DNA from: Phycisphaerales bacterium UBA2421
GTDB taxonomy: Bacteria; Planctomycetota; Phycisphaerae; Tepidisphaerales; Tepidisphaeraceae
Length of the DNA stretch: 64,000 nucleotides
NCBI GenBank assembly: GCA_002343075.1
Contig: DDRH01000044.1
Span: forward strand, 108,690-172,689
Reading direction: 5' to 3'
Shown here: piece by piece, positions 9,516-18,221 of the stretch
How positions within the stretch are numbered: position 1 is the stretch's first letter
Layout: every line of letters begins with the position of its first letter
The notes under the pieces: generated by a model
What the model saw: the letters and a program-made list of their open reading frames with translations, nothing else
Database searches by the model: none
Told to the model about the DNA's origin: nothing
Made by a program: the position numbers and the translations under genes

Positions 9516-10608
9516 CAACTACGAGTGCGATGAGCAGGCTCAGTCCCGTTGGCTCGGGCACCTGCTTGGCGGCTTCCGCCCCAATGAGCGAATGAATGTA
9601 GCTTGTGGGGTGCAATTGATCCCAGAACACCCAACCATCTGGCTGCGCGCCCAAGGACGCCTGATTCTGCGTACCCGTTACGTCAATGCCTTGCGTCGTG
9701 CTCACAAATGCGCCTGTTGTGTTGATTAAGTTGAAGTTCGCTGGGTTGGCCAGCACATCATTGAACTGGCCGAGGATATCCAGTGTCGCTAACTCGATCT
9801 GCGGCAACGCCTGCTTCAGTGCCGCAGCCGCGGCGGTCTGGTCGGCCTTGAAGTCTATCGACGCCTGCCTGGTTGCGTTGAAGCGGAGAAGCGAATTGGC
9901 GTTGTTGGGGACATTAAACCGCGCGATTTCGGGTGTCTTCTCAAGCGGGGGCATGTTGGGCCAGAGGAACTTTCGCGCACCCTTGTTGTAGAGCGACGTA
10001 ATGGCCGATTTCAGGTTTGCAATCGCATTATCCTTGGCGGTGCTGATGGCCGCGGCGCTTGTGAAGATCGCCGTTGCCGCGTTAACCAGATCATTGCCGC
10101 CAGCCCAGACGACGTAGAGGCGATCAGCCGGTATCGAAGCCTGATTGCCTATGAATTGTGTCGTTTGCTGCCGAACGTTGGTGATGATGCCCTGATTGGC
10201 TATGCCGGCGCCCGTTTCCGCGCCGCCGTACGCGTAGTTTTGGCCACCATTCAACGACGGCGTGGCGACGGGCAGATTGAGCCGGCGGGCAAGATGCTCG
10301 TGCCAAACACCGTCGAACGCGGTAATCTGGCTGATGACCGGGCCAGCTTCCAGGCCGGTGTTGTCGGTGCCGTTGGTGAACCGCTTGGCGGTGTAGAACG
10401 GCCGATCGGGCCGGGCGGTGAGAGTCGTGGTACCGAGAATGCCCAAGTCGTATTGAAACCCGTCGGTCTTCTTGTGAATGTTACCGGTATCGGAAAGGCT
10501 GTCACCGAAAACCGTGATACCGGCAAATGGCCCCACAGTGCCCGCAGCAGCTACCGCCGCGGACACTGCGAAAGCGCAAAGGCTCGACAATAGCGCGCAA
10601 GACTTCAT
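9484..10608 (-). CDS. GDSL/SGNH-family esterase with PEP-CTERM tail
   Basis: 374 residues. The ATG at 10608 has GGGAG five bases upstream. Signal peptide of about 22 residues, then block I VFGDSLSDTGN with the nucleophile Ser, a Gly-containing block near YAYGGAETGAG, block III VWAGGNDLVNA, and block V FWDQLHPTSYIH giving the Asp and His of the catalytic triad. This matches secreted lipase/esterase members of the GDSL family related to autotransporter esterases. The C-terminus has VPEP, a hydrophobic helix and RRR, a PEP-CTERM sorting signal. It converges on the second EEP-fold gene and overlaps it by 32 bp. Likely hydrolyses acyl esters on the cell surface, possibly acetyl groups of polysaccharide; the substrate is inferred only. 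Confidence 0.88.
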   Translation of the reverse strand: MKSCALLSSLCAFAVSAAVAAAGTVGPFAGITVFGDSLSDTGNIHKKTDGFQYDLGILGTTTLTARPDRPFYTAKRFTNGTDNTGLEAGPVISQITAFDGVWHEHLARRLNLPVATPSLNGGQNYAYGGAETGAGIANQGIITNVRQQTTQFIGNQASIPADRLYVVWAGGNDLVNAATAIFTSAAAISTAKDNAIANLKSAITSLYNKGARKFLWPNMPPLEKTPEIARFNVPNNANSLLRFNATRQASIDFKADQTAAAAALKQALPQIELATLDILGQFNDVLANPANFNLINTTGAFVSTTQGIDVTGTQNQASLGAQPDGWVFWDQLHPTSYIHSLIGAEAAKQVPEPTGLSLLIALVVVTRRRAYVEG

Positions 10609-10751
10609 GGCAACTCCCGGCTCAAGATGTGAAAATTAAACGACTCGATCTATCGGCAACCGAGGTGAAAGGGCAGCGCCGATCTATCTGATAAGGGTAG
10701 CGAATCAATCCGCAGGGTCAACCAAAATGCGGATCTATTGACCTGCAAAGC

Positions 10752-10785
10752 ATAAAAAAGCCCTTCCGCACAGGCAGAAGGGCTT
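10752..10785 (-). terminator. Rho-independent terminator of the RTX-like gene
   Basis: AAGCCCTTC (10758-10766) and GAAGGGCTT (10777-10785) form a perfect 9-bp stem with a 10-base loop. Read on the minus strand the hairpin is followed by TTTTTT, and it sits about 30 bp past the stop of the RTX-like gene. Confidence 0.85.
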
Positions 10786-10814
10786 CCTCGTTTCACTAAG
10801 TCGTTTGGGCTCGA

Positions 10815-11468
10815 TCAGATGCCGTAACGATTTTCCACGCCGGTGATGAAGCTGCCGCCGGGAAGGTTGTTCCAAAGTCCGATGGCGGTGTCGGTTCCGG
10901 TGCCGCCGTCGACGCTTGTGAAACCAAACACCGTGTTGGCGACTGCGACGAAGGTGTCGTTGCCGCTTCCCAGCACCACGCTGGAAAAGTTGAACACCGT
11001 GTTTCCGAGCACGGAGACCACATCGTTGTCCGCGCCAGTGTCGATGACCACGCTTTGCAGCGTGGTGCCGAGCAGGTTGACGTTGTCGTTGCCTGCTGCG
11101 CCCTGAACGAGCATCCCGTGAAGCGTGCTACGATAGATGTTGACGGTATCTTTGCCCGCGCCGGCATTGATGGTGCCACCGAGGCCCTGATCCACGCCGT
11201 CGAGCGTGAGCACATCATCCCCGCCGTTGAGATTGGCGAAGATCCCTGTCACCGAAAACTTTGGAAATGAGCGCCCGGCGGTCGAGCCATTCACGGTTGT
11301 TCCGGTAGCGCCTTTGACAGTCAGGGTGTTATTCGACACGCTCACGGTGAGCTTGTCCGCCGAGCTGGAACCGGCAATCTGCAGCAGACCGTCAGCCAAT
11401 TGAACAGAGACATTGGCCAGCAACTGCCGCTGCTCCAGCGCATCGATAGCGAACGCTTTGCGATTCAT
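10815..11468 (-). CDS. RTX-like calcium-binding repeat protein with LEPR-XLL N-terminus
   Basis: 217 residues from the ATG at 11468, which has AAGGTGG six bases upstream; an adjacent GTG at 11471 is possible. IDALEQRQLLAN at about residues 8-19 is the LEPR-XLL motif. The rest is a series of short Gly/Asp/Asn repeats (LNGGDDVLTLDG, INAGAGKDTVNI, VLGSGNDTFVAV, VDGGTGTDTAIG), resembling hemolysin-type GGxGxD nonapeptides but degenerate. Such repeats fold into a calcium-stabilised beta-roll outside the cell. It has its own terminator and stands alone between larger genes. A structural or adhesive surface role is likely; no enzymatic domain is present. Confidence 0.75.
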   Translation of the reverse strand: MNRKAFAIDALEQRQLLANVSVQLADGLLQIAGSSSADKLTVSVSNNTLTVKGATGTTVNGSTAGRSFPKFSVTGIFANLNGGDDVLTLDGVDQGLGGTINAGAGKDTVNIYRSTLHGMLVQGAAGNDNVNLLGTTLQSVVIDTGADNDVVSVLGNTVFNFSSVVLGSGNDTFVAVANTVFGFTSVDGGTGTDTAIGLWNNLPGGSFITGVENRYGI

Positions 11469-11757
11469 CACAATCCACCTTCCTCAAAACTATAATGAGA
11501 TAGAAATTACCCGAACGGCTAAGATGACGTGCCGCGGTTGAAAATCCACCCCTATTGATCTCGCTTTTATGTGGCGCGGCGTATTGTCTCGTAAGTATGG
11601 GTGGTTTTTGTCGTTACAATCGTCTGGGTGATCCGGCGAATGTGCTGGTCCGCGGCAGATGTTCAGGCGACCGCATTCACGGAACCTTCAATTCTCACGT
11701 GGAAGGCCGCGCTTGGTAAGCGAAATCCGCCCGACGACCTTTTGCAGGGTTGATCCC

Positions 11758-13386
11758 TTAGAACAAGTTATCTTCCGCCTGACCATCGAGACTGTGAAGC
11801 TGTAGCCCGGGCGTGTTGTTGCGCAGGTCGTTTCGGAAGATGCGGAAACCGGTCGTGGTTGCACCGACACTCACGCCGTAGCCTGCGTTGCCGGTGATGA
11901 CGTTGTCAATAAGCAGTGGGTTCACAGCATCATCAAGGCGCACGCCGCGGGCGTTGTTTTCGATTCGGTTGCGCAGGAACCACAAATCCGCCCCGCCGCC
12001 GTTATTGACCTTGATGCCTTCCTGGAGGTTGTTGTGAAAGTAATTGTCCTCGATGAACTGGCGATCTGAACCGAGGATGATGTTGAGGCCACCCTGACTG
12101 TTGTACACCTCATTGTGGTGTATCCAGTTGTTCGGCCCACTATCGTCGTGAGTGCTGCCGGTGTTGCCGATTCCAAAGCCAAAGCCATCGCCGCCGTAGG
12201 CGATGTTGTAGCGCAGTTCGTTGCTGTACTCGTCTTCGCCGTGAAGATCGTAGGCATCTTCGGTGTTCTCAATGGCGATGTTATTTTCGATGAGGTTGTG
12301 GTGTGCCTGATACTGAATGATCACGGCGTGTCGAATGGTTGGACCGATGGTATTACCCTTGACCCAGACATTAAAAGTCTGCGGGTAGCCGATCATCACG
12401 CCATACCCCTGCCCCCCGCCGCCGAGCGCGGTGGCGTTGCGGATGAGGCTGTTTTCGATCAACACGTTGTCGGCATTGCGAATCGCCACGCCGAAGCGCT
12501 CGAATCCTTCGATGTTGACATTGCGAATGGCGACGCGCCGGGTGTTACTGACGCCGGTCGAACCACTGCCGAGCGCGATGCCATATTGCATTGTCTGCCC
12601 CGCCGACATTTCGATGCGGAAATTGCTGAACGTGACGTTGCTCCGCCCGGCCTCCACCCGGAACACCTGCGAATTGGGATTGCTGGCCCCTTGATCAGTG
12701 AACTGCGCGCTGAGAATCGTGCCGCTCATCGATTGCCCGCGCACGCTCACGCCGCTCTTGAGTTGGATATCGCGCGCCTTGATGTGGAACACCCCATTTG
12801 GAATGTATACCTCGTCGCCCGCAACGGCTTCGCTGATGGCTGCGCGGATGGCGGCTGCGTCGTCATTGCTTGCGTTGTTGGAGGTGGCACCGAAGCTCAA
12901 TATGTTGAGCGTTCGGCCGGTGGTGGCTGTCGGCGATTGAAAGGTGCCAGTCAGGCCCGCGTCATAGCGGGGGGTCACCACGCTCGCCGGCGCGGTGAGC
13001 GCATTCGACCCGTCGATCCGCCGGAGCCGGTACTGATACGCACCGTCGGATCGCAGCCCGAGATCAACAAATGAGGTGGCCGATGCATCCACATCTCCGA
13101 CGGCGGCAAATGTTCCGCCTGCAAACGCGCGCTCGACGGCGTATCGGGTGTTGCTCACCTGGACCTTTGCGGTAAGCGCGCTACGTGCAGCGGACTGAGC
13201 AAATGGCAGGCTCCACGAAAGCTGCACCTCAATGGGCGAGACTGCAACCGCAGCGAGCGCGGTGGGCATGGGGTACGCAAACGCCTCCACCCGCCGGGCC
13301 GGCGCACAGTCGACCGCCGCTGCCATCGCGACAATGGCAAAGAAGGTGCGCGACTCCAGGTTTTCCAGCAGAGGCCGAAGCGCCAT
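11758..13386 (-). CDS. Right-handed beta-helix (pectate-lyase-like) protein with fibronectin III domain and LEPR-XLL motif
   Basis: 542 residues from the ATG at 13386; a GTG-initiated extension to 13497 is possible but would push the motif far from the N-terminus. LLENLESRTFFAI at residues 6-18 is the LEPR-XLL motif, followed by a hydrophobic AIVAMAAAV stretch. A fibronectin type III-like domain (about 40-135) precedes a pectate-lyase-3/NosD-like beta-helix: NILSFGATSNNASND is the typical entry sequence and DEVYIPNGVFHI a typical first coil, followed by Asn-rich coils (VLIENSLIRNAT, NNLQEGIKVNNGG, GVRLDDAVNPLLIDN). Likely a secreted polysaccharide lyase or hydrolase. No specific catalytic residues can be assigned from sequence alone. 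Confidence 0.8.
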   Translation of the reverse strand: MALRPLLENLESRTFFAIVAMAAAVDCAPARRVEAFAYPMPTALAAVAVSPIEVQLSWSLPFAQSAARSALTAKVQVSNTRYAVERAFAGGTFAAVGDVDASATSFVDLGLRSDGAYQYRLRRIDGSNALTAPASVVTPRYDAGLTGTFQSPTATTGRTLNILSFGATSNNASNDDAAAIRAAISEAVAGDEVYIPNGVFHIKARDIQLKSGVSVRGQSMSGTILSAQFTDQGASNPNSQVFRVEAGRSNVTFSNFRIEMSAGQTMQYGIALGSGSTGVSNTRRVAIRNVNIEGFERFGVAIRNADNVLIENSLIRNATALGGGGQGYGVMIGYPQTFNVWVKGNTIGPTIRHAVIIQYQAHHNLIENNIAIENTEDAYDLHGEDEYSNELRYNIAYGGDGFGFGIGNTGSTHDDSGPNNWIHHNEVYNSQGGLNIILGSDRQFIEDNYFHNNLQEGIKVNNGGGADLWFLRNRIENNARGVRLDDAVNPLLIDNVITGNAGYGVSVGATTTGFRIFRNDLRNNTPGLQLHSLDGQAEDNLF

Positions 13387-13499
13387 GACAGAAATCCGCC
13401 ATTTTCGTAGTGCTGAATCGGTTTTGCAGGATAACGAGCGGGTTAATGTCTGGCAAGACAAATCGGGCTTTCTCGGTGGAAAATCTACAGAGACCACGG

Positions 13500-13700
13500 C
13501 TACACGACCGTCAACCCACTTGGGTGAATGACATAGTAACCATACTCGTCAACGATAAAGACCACCTGAAGAAATGGTCCAACATCGGTCTGCCCTCGGA
13601 CGCGCCATTTACCGTCACCAAACGGTTCAGGAAACGGCTGAAGTGCATGTTTGGCGATGTGAGCTACATTCCACTGGTTCCAGCGAAACGCATCGCTCAT
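13500..13700 (-). CDS. BrnT-like small protein, apparently internally shortened
   Basis: 66 residues. RWNQWNVAHIAKH at the N-terminus and RVRGQTDVGPFLQVVFIVDE with HPSGLT at the C-terminus match a family of about 80-95-residue BrnT/DUF4258-like proteins. In that family the N-terminal HIxxHG is normally followed by a VTPxEAE helix before the Pro-Phe-Pro segment. Here HIAKHA runs straight into LQPFPEPFGDGKWRV, so about 15 residues seem to be absent without a frameshift. The start has GGGGGTG about eight bases upstream. No antitoxin gene lies beside it; the upstream gene on the same strand is lipA. Whether it is active is doubtful. Confidence 0.6.
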   Translation of the reverse strand: MSDAFRWNQWNVAHIAKHALQPFPEPFGDGKWRVRGQTDVGPFLQVVFIVDEYGYYVIHPSGLTVV

Positions 13701-13702
13701 CT

Positions 13703-13729
13703 TGATTACACCCCCCTGATTACACCCCC
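13703..13729. repeat. 14-bp tandem duplication across the lipA stop and the next gene's ribosome site
   Basis: TGATTACACCCCC occurs at 13703-13715 and again at 13717-13729. On the minus strand the first-read copy contains the last codon and stop of lipA, and the second supplies the GGGGGTG ribosome-binding sequence of the BrnT-like gene. A local slippage duplication is the simplest explanation. Confidence 0.7.
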
Positions 13730-14643
13730 GCGTGCGCGATCACCTGCTTTTCCGCATGGTAGCTTGACCGCACCAGCGGGCCTGACTCGACGTGGCGCAG
13801 GCCCTTCGCCTCACCGCGGCGCTTCCAACTGACAAACTCGTCGGGGTGCACCCAGCGTTCGACCGGCAAGTGCTTTGCCGTGGGTTGCAGGTATTGGCCG
13901 AGCGTGAGAATCTCGCAGCCGATGCTCACCAGGTCGTCCATCACGCTTTCGATCTCGTCTTCCTGCTCGCCGAGGCCGAGCATCATGCCGGTCTTGGTGA
14001 CATGGCCCTGATCCTTGGCGATCTGCAGCAGCTTCAGGCTGCGGTGATACTTCGCCTGCGGGCGGACGCGCTTGTATAGGCGCGGCACCGATTCGATGTT
14101 GTGATTCAAAATCTCTGGCCGCTGATCGAGCACGAGCTGGAGGGCGTCCCAGTTGCCGCAAAAATCGGGGATGAGCACTTCCACGCTCGTTCCCGGCGAT
14201 TGCAAACGAATCTGCCGGATGGTTTCGGCCCAGATGCGCGCCCCGCCGTCGGGCAGTTCGTCGCGATTGACGCTGGTGATGACGCAGTGGCCGAGTTTCA
14301 TCATCGCCACTGCCTCCCCGACGCGTTGCGGCTCGTCCTCATCCAAAAAAGGCGGCCGGCCCGTGGCGATGTGGCAAAACCCGCAGCTGCGCGTACAGAC
14401 GTCTCCGAGAATCATCAAAGTCGCTGTGCCCGCTGCCCAGCATTCGCCCATGTTCGGACACTTCGCCGATTGGCAAACTGTGTGTAACTTCTTTTCATTA
14501 ACCAACTTAAGCAACTGCGAATACCCCTCGCCGGCGGGCATTTTCATCTTCAGCCAGCTGGGTTTTCGGGCACCGGTGGAAGAGGTCAGGGTCGATGAAT
14601 CGACCCCGGCGGATAAGACGAGATGGTTGAGGGAGACGCTCAT
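13720..14643 (-). CDS. lipA: Lipoyl synthase
   Basis: 307 residues. Radical SAM enzyme that inserts two sulfurs into the octanoyl chain on lipoyl domains of 2-oxoacid dehydrogenases and GcvH. Both iron-sulfur clusters are visible: the auxiliary cluster CQSAKCPNMGEC (Cys57, Cys62, Cys68) and the radical SAM cluster CTRSCGFC (Cys83, Cys87, Cys90). The C-terminal RSSYHAE holds the conserved Ser that ligates the auxiliary cluster. Length is normal for LipA. The start at 14643 has no ribosome site; a TATAAT element (14660-14655, minus strand) ends 11 bases before it, so the transcript is probably leaderless. The DUF2339 gene upstream on the same strand ends 37 bp away. Confidence 0.97.
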   Translation of the reverse strand: MSVSLNHLVLSAGVDSSTLTSSTGARKPSWLKMKMPAGEGYSQLLKLVNEKKLHTVCQSAKCPNMGECWAAGTATLMILGDVCTRSCGFCHIATGRPPFLDEDEPQRVGEAVAMMKLGHCVITSVNRDELPDGGARIWAETIRQIRLQSPGTSVEVLIPDFCGNWDALQLVLDQRPEILNHNIESVPRLYKRVRPQAKYHRSLKLLQIAKDQGHVTKTGMMLGLGEQEDEIESVMDDLVSIGCEILTLGQYLQPTAKHLPVERWVHPDEFVSWKRRGEAKGLRHVESGPLVRSSYHAEKQVIAHAGV

Positions 14644-14654
14644 GCGAGAAACCG

Positions 14655-14660
14655 ATTATA
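14655..14660 (-). promoter_or_regulatory. TATAAT -10 element of lipA
   Basis: A perfect TATAAT on the minus strand, preceded by GC and placed 11 bases before the lipA ATG. Transcription would begin within a few bases of the start codon. A TTGCCC (14680-14675) could act as -35 but at a short 14-bp spacing. Confidence 0.55.
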
Positions 14661-14680
14661 GCCCAACACCTCGGGGGCAA

Positions 14681-17488
14681 CTAGCCCTGGTTTTCCTCGC
14701 CGGGCTGACCCGCCAGCGGCTTTGGACTAAACTTGCCGTAAAGAACGCTCGTGCTGAGCAGAAGCACCCCAAGCCCGAGGAATGACAAAATGCGCATGCC
14801 CTTTGCCGCGGTTGAAAGGTCAATCAGGACGACTTTTCCGAGTGTGACGGCAAACAGCGCGAGCCCCGCGTAACGTAACGCCGCCACACGCAGCCTGAAG
14901 CCGGAGATGATGAGGATAACCGCGTAGAGCGACCACCAGATGCTGAACCCCACTTGCCGCATGATCCAGCTTGGAGATTGCGATGCAGCCCAGCGGTCAA
15001 TCTCCATCGACACCAGAAACCAGCCCATTGCCACCGCAACAACCGCAAGCATTCGCGCCGCGGCGCGGTTCTGTCGCTCGGGTGTCCGATTGAGCCAGTA
15101 GCTAAGCGCCAGGTGCCCCAGCAGCCCAAGGCACGCGAGTGTTTGCAGATTGAGTCCGACTGTCGAAGCGCCTGCGACGCCGTTGGCCAAGCGGAATGAA
15201 AGAAAGTCCAGGACCAGGAGCTTTGCCGCCAACACCAAGGCTAGCAGGGTGCCAATGGCGATGGATAGTGTGTCGCGCCGAAGCAGCCGCAAAGCACCGA
15301 TAAGCGCAGCGCTGCTTGCGGTCCAGAGCATCGTCCACACCAGCATAATAGTTTGCGACTTTGGGAAGGTGAGTACGCGCTCTGTCGCCGCCACGGCAAC
15401 CGCGCGCTCTGCTTCGATGGAGAGTCCGACGGTCATCATTGCAATCACCCCCACCGCCATGGGCAGCGCGCCGCTCTGGGTGGAATCTGATTGCAGTGCC
15501 TGTGCAAGCCTTCGCCGCTTGAGCCACCAAATGGCAATCATCGAGAGGGCAATCGCACAACCGAGCGCCATCGCCGGGTTAAGGATGATCGGTGTGGTGC
15601 TTGCGCTTAGCCTCTGCGCAACGATATCGATCAGCGTCCATTTCACGGCAACCACTGCCAACCCGCCAGCAGAATGCCAGACCCAGTTCATGCGCGGCGC
15701 GAGCGATTCCCACCCGGCACAAAGCCACGCATAACCAAGAATTGCGATCGATGCGGCGATCGCGGGAAGCCCCGTGATCGACGTCGCCACCCAGAACACC
15801 CCGCTGCTGACCATGACAGCCCCGGCAACCGTCGTCAGCGACTCGGTGGACCGACCAAGGTCATTCTTCCGGCGCAACATGAGCCACGCGACAAGGTGAC
15901 CCGTCAGCACAAGCGCCGCTGCAACGATCACAAACTGCGGGATGCCCGTTTCTCCCAGGGTGAATGCGTAGGCGGCGCGTAGTTCTTTCCAGTGTTGATC
16001 CACGCGTACGATGAAGTATCCGATTGAAAGCGCCCAGGTCGCCGCCCCCAATAGACGATGATCGGCGCGATTGGTTCGAACCCCAAGGCCTGTAAAGGTC
16101 ACCGCAAGTGCCGCCCACCCGGCAACGACGGCCCACCCCGTAAACGAAACCGGCACCGCGATGACCAGCAGCGCAATCGACTGGATCCAGTAACCGCCGG
16201 AGAGAGTGCTCCAGGCGTTTGCCACACCCCCACGGCGCGTGGCGCAGATCCACGCGAGCGTTGCGCACGCCACCGCGATGGCTGTCACAACCGCGCCACT
16301 CGTTATCCTGCCGCTATCGCGATAGACGAGCAACATCGCCGCAGAGAACATGGCGGTGACGATCGCACTGAACACGACACCGACACGTTCGCTGCCGTTT
16401 CTCCCGCGGGCGGAGAGCAGGAGCTCAAGCTGGTACAATGCCGCAAAGAGGATCACGAATAGTACTGGTCCGCTTCTTGGATCAATCCATCCGCTGCCCC
16501 ACATACCGGGAGCAAGCGTGGTCAGGGTCCACAAACCTGTTGTCACCAACGAAAAACCTCGAAGCGTCCACCAGCGAGCGCTCCCGCCCCGCCAAGCCAG
16601 CACCAGCGCGGTCACCTGGAGCAGCAACAGGTAGCCGAGAAATGGAACCTGCGACTCCCCTCGACTGCCAAGCAACATCGGTGCGAGATTACCGCCTATC
16701 AACGCAAGAATTGCGATGGATACCATCCCCGCGCGCATTGCCACGGCGGCACCCACCAGCGCGGCGCCAGCCATGAGAATGAAAGCCGTTTTCGGCTCAT
16801 ATGCATCAAGGAACGCATGGCCCGAGTAACTCACGAGAAACATGCACGCAACACCGGCACCAAACAGCCCGGCGGCAGACAGCTTGTTTACCCGACGGAA
16901 CACCCATTCGCCCAACCCTATCAACCCGGCGCTACCCGCCCACATCAACAGCAGCTTGAGCCCGACGGGAATTGTCCCGAACCAGCCGTTGTCGTAGGCA
17001 AACTTGATTCCCAACCCCGTCGCTATCATCAACACCACGGCACCAACCCAGCCAGCCCACTTCAGCCCGATTTTCTGTTCCAGGCTATCGCCGGTAATCT
17101 GAGGGGGTTGCGGAGGCTTCGGCTGATAGCCGATCGCCGATGACTCCAGCGGCACCGAGCCTTCAGCCGACCGACGCGCGACTGGAAGCGGTGGCGGACA
17201 CTTTGTTACGCCCGCGGGTTGCGTCATTACACTTGCGGCGGACACAGACGGGGCTTGCGGCACCGTGGTAGGAGAGTGCAGGGCTGTTTCAGGTCTGTTT
17301 GGATCGGCTTCTCGCACAATCTTGGATGCTGCTGCGTCTGATTCCACCACCGAGGGAGCGGGAAGCAAGGCGTCTACACTTGGCGCTTGCCTGGGGACGG
17401 ATGTTGGCATGAGGGTCGCAAGCCGCCGCTCGACTGCATCCAGCCGCACTTCCAACTTGAAAATTCGTTCCGACAGATTAGTCGCCAT
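14681..17488 (-). CDS. DUF2339 family polytopic membrane protein
   Basis: 935 residues. The N-terminus (about 1-30) is a short coiled coil (LSERIFKLEVRLDAVERRLA), followed by a Pro/Ala/Ser-rich cytoplasmic linker to about 130, then the DUF2339 core with more than 20 predicted membrane segments up to the C-terminus. The entry motif LEQKIGLKWAGWVGAVVLMI before the first helix is characteristic of the family. Function is unknown for DUF2339; membership of large multi-helix envelope proteins is all that can be said. It is the only gene between the candidate operator at 17555 and lipA, and lipA seems to have its own promoter. Confidence 0.85.
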   Translation of the reverse strand: MATNLSERIFKLEVRLDAVERRLATLMPTSVPRQAPSVDALLPAPSVVESDAAASKIVREADPNRPETALHSPTTVPQAPSVSAASVMTQPAGVTKCPPPLPVARRSAEGSVPLESSAIGYQPKPPQPPQITGDSLEQKIGLKWAGWVGAVVLMIATGLGIKFAYDNGWFGTIPVGLKLLLMWAGSAGLIGLGEWVFRRVNKLSAAGLFGAGVACMFLVSYSGHAFLDAYEPKTAFILMAGAALVGAAVAMRAGMVSIAILALIGGNLAPMLLGSRGESQVPFLGYLLLLQVTALVLAWRGGSARWWTLRGFSLVTTGLWTLTTLAPGMWGSGWIDPRSGPVLFVILFAALYQLELLLSARGRNGSERVGVVFSAIVTAMFSAAMLLVYRDSGRITSGAVVTAIAVACATLAWICATRRGGVANAWSTLSGGYWIQSIALLVIAVPVSFTGWAVVAGWAALAVTFTGLGVRTNRADHRLLGAATWALSIGYFIVRVDQHWKELRAAYAFTLGETGIPQFVIVAAALVLTGHLVAWLMLRRKNDLGRSTESLTTVAGAVMVSSGVFWVATSITGLPAIAASIAILGYAWLCAGWESLAPRMNWVWHSAGGLAVVAVKWTLIDIVAQRLSASTTPIILNPAMALGCAIALSMIAIWWLKRRRLAQALQSDSTQSGALPMAVGVIAMMTVGLSIEAERAVAVAATERVLTFPKSQTIMLVWTMLWTASSAALIGALRLLRRDTLSIAIGTLLALVLAAKLLVLDFLSFRLANGVAGASTVGLNLQTLACLGLLGHLALSYWLNRTPERQNRAAARMLAVVAVAMGWFLVSMEIDRWAASQSPSWIMRQVGFSIWWSLYAVILIISGFRLRVAALRYAGLALFAVTLGKVVLIDLSTAAKGMRILSFLGLGVLLLSTSVLYGKFSPKPLAGQPGEENQG

Positions 17489-17554
17489 GCTTCACCTCAC
17501 AGATGCAGACCGATCGCCTCGACCGGCCGGAGCGTACAACCCCCCACTTAATTT

Positions 17555-17574
17555 AAGTTAGTTTACGCTAACTT
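17555..17574. promoter_or_regulatory. Palindromic candidate operator upstream of the DUF2339 gene
   Basis: AAGTTAG (17555-17561) and CTAACTT (17568-17574) form a perfect 7-bp inverted repeat with a 6-base spacer, about 65 bp upstream of the DUF2339 start. It is AT-rich in a GC-rich context. A regulator-binding site is possible; no regulator is identified. Confidence 0.4.
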
Positions 17575-17617
17575 TCATCCCACGTCAAGTCGTCATCCGA
17601 CGCGTTCGACTAGCACA

Positions 17618-17710
17618 AGTCCCCTAAAGCGGAATATCGGCAGGATGGGCAGAGTAAGCCCGGTGGGTCTGTTGCAATACCACCAGCGATTTCGCGAGGG
17701 TTAGGGGACT
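17618..17710. repeat. 93-bp element bounded by 10-bp perfect inverted repeats
   Basis: AGTCCCCTAA (17618-17627) is exactly complementary to TTAGGGGACT (17701-17710). Inside lie smaller pairings, GGTGG with CCACC, and GCGATTTCGC. The element sits between the DUF2339 promoter region and the end of the DciA-like gene. It could be a structured transcript, a transcription end, or a remnant of a small mobile element. Confidence 0.4.
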
Positions 17711-17759
17711 GCTGTTTTAGTGAGCTTGCCGGATTCTGTCTCGACGAAGCTGAAAGAGG

Positions 17760-18173
17760 TTAGAACGTAACCCGCCGGGTTTGTTCGTCGTCGCCGTCGT
17801 ACCAGCGGCCGAGACGCATGTTTATCTTGCGAAGTCCATGCGGTTTTCCCGCCAGCAGGATCTGCTTTTCAAGCCCGGCGAGGAGCACCGTCTTCAGTTC
17901 ATACAGGTGTGAGGAACTGTCAACCAGCACTTTGAGCGTGCCCGCTGTGAAGCTCTCGATGCAGGTGTGATCGACAAGGGTAATGGGAATCAGTTGAAGC
18001 CAGATCTCGGCCACCTTGCCGACTTTCGCATGCTTTTTTTGAACGTCGTTCTTGAAGAAGTTCAGCAAGTCACCGCCAAGGGTTTCGACCTTCGGGTAGA
18101 CAGTCTGCTTGTGCCGCGCCATACGGCGGAACGCTGCTTCAGCGTCGATCGGTTGTCCTGAGTGGGTGGCCAT
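17760..18173 (-). CDS. DUF721/DciA-like replication protein
   Basis: 137 residues from the ATG at 18173, which has GGAAGG seven bases upstream; a GTG at 18188 is less likely. The C-terminal half (about 65-130) fits the DUF721/DciA fold: HTCIESFTAGTLKVLVDSSS, YELKTVLLAGLEKQIL and a closing KINMRLG strand. DciA is the ancestral bacterial helicase loader that interacts with DnaB and DnaA. The gene directly follows dnaN (49 bp gap, same strand), the kind of neighbourhood in which DUF721 genes are often found. The N-terminal 60 residues are helical and not recognised. Confidence 0.75.
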   Translation of the reverse strand: MATHSGQPIDAEAAFRRMARHKQTVYPKVETLGGDLLNFFKNDVQKKHAKVGKVAEIWLQLIPITLVDHTCIESFTAGTLKVLVDSSSHLYELKTVLLAGLEKQILLAGKPHGLRKINMRLGRWYDGDDEQTRRVTF

Positions 18174-18221
18174 CCATGAACCTTCCACAAAAACCCGGGC
18201 AGAGCATGAACTTGGCAGTCG

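Noticed and set aside
17618..17710. attC (integron cassette) site
   Set aside because: The ends resemble RYYYAAC/GTTRRRY only superficially (CCCTAAA, GTTAGGG), there is no integrase, and no cassette-like array is present.
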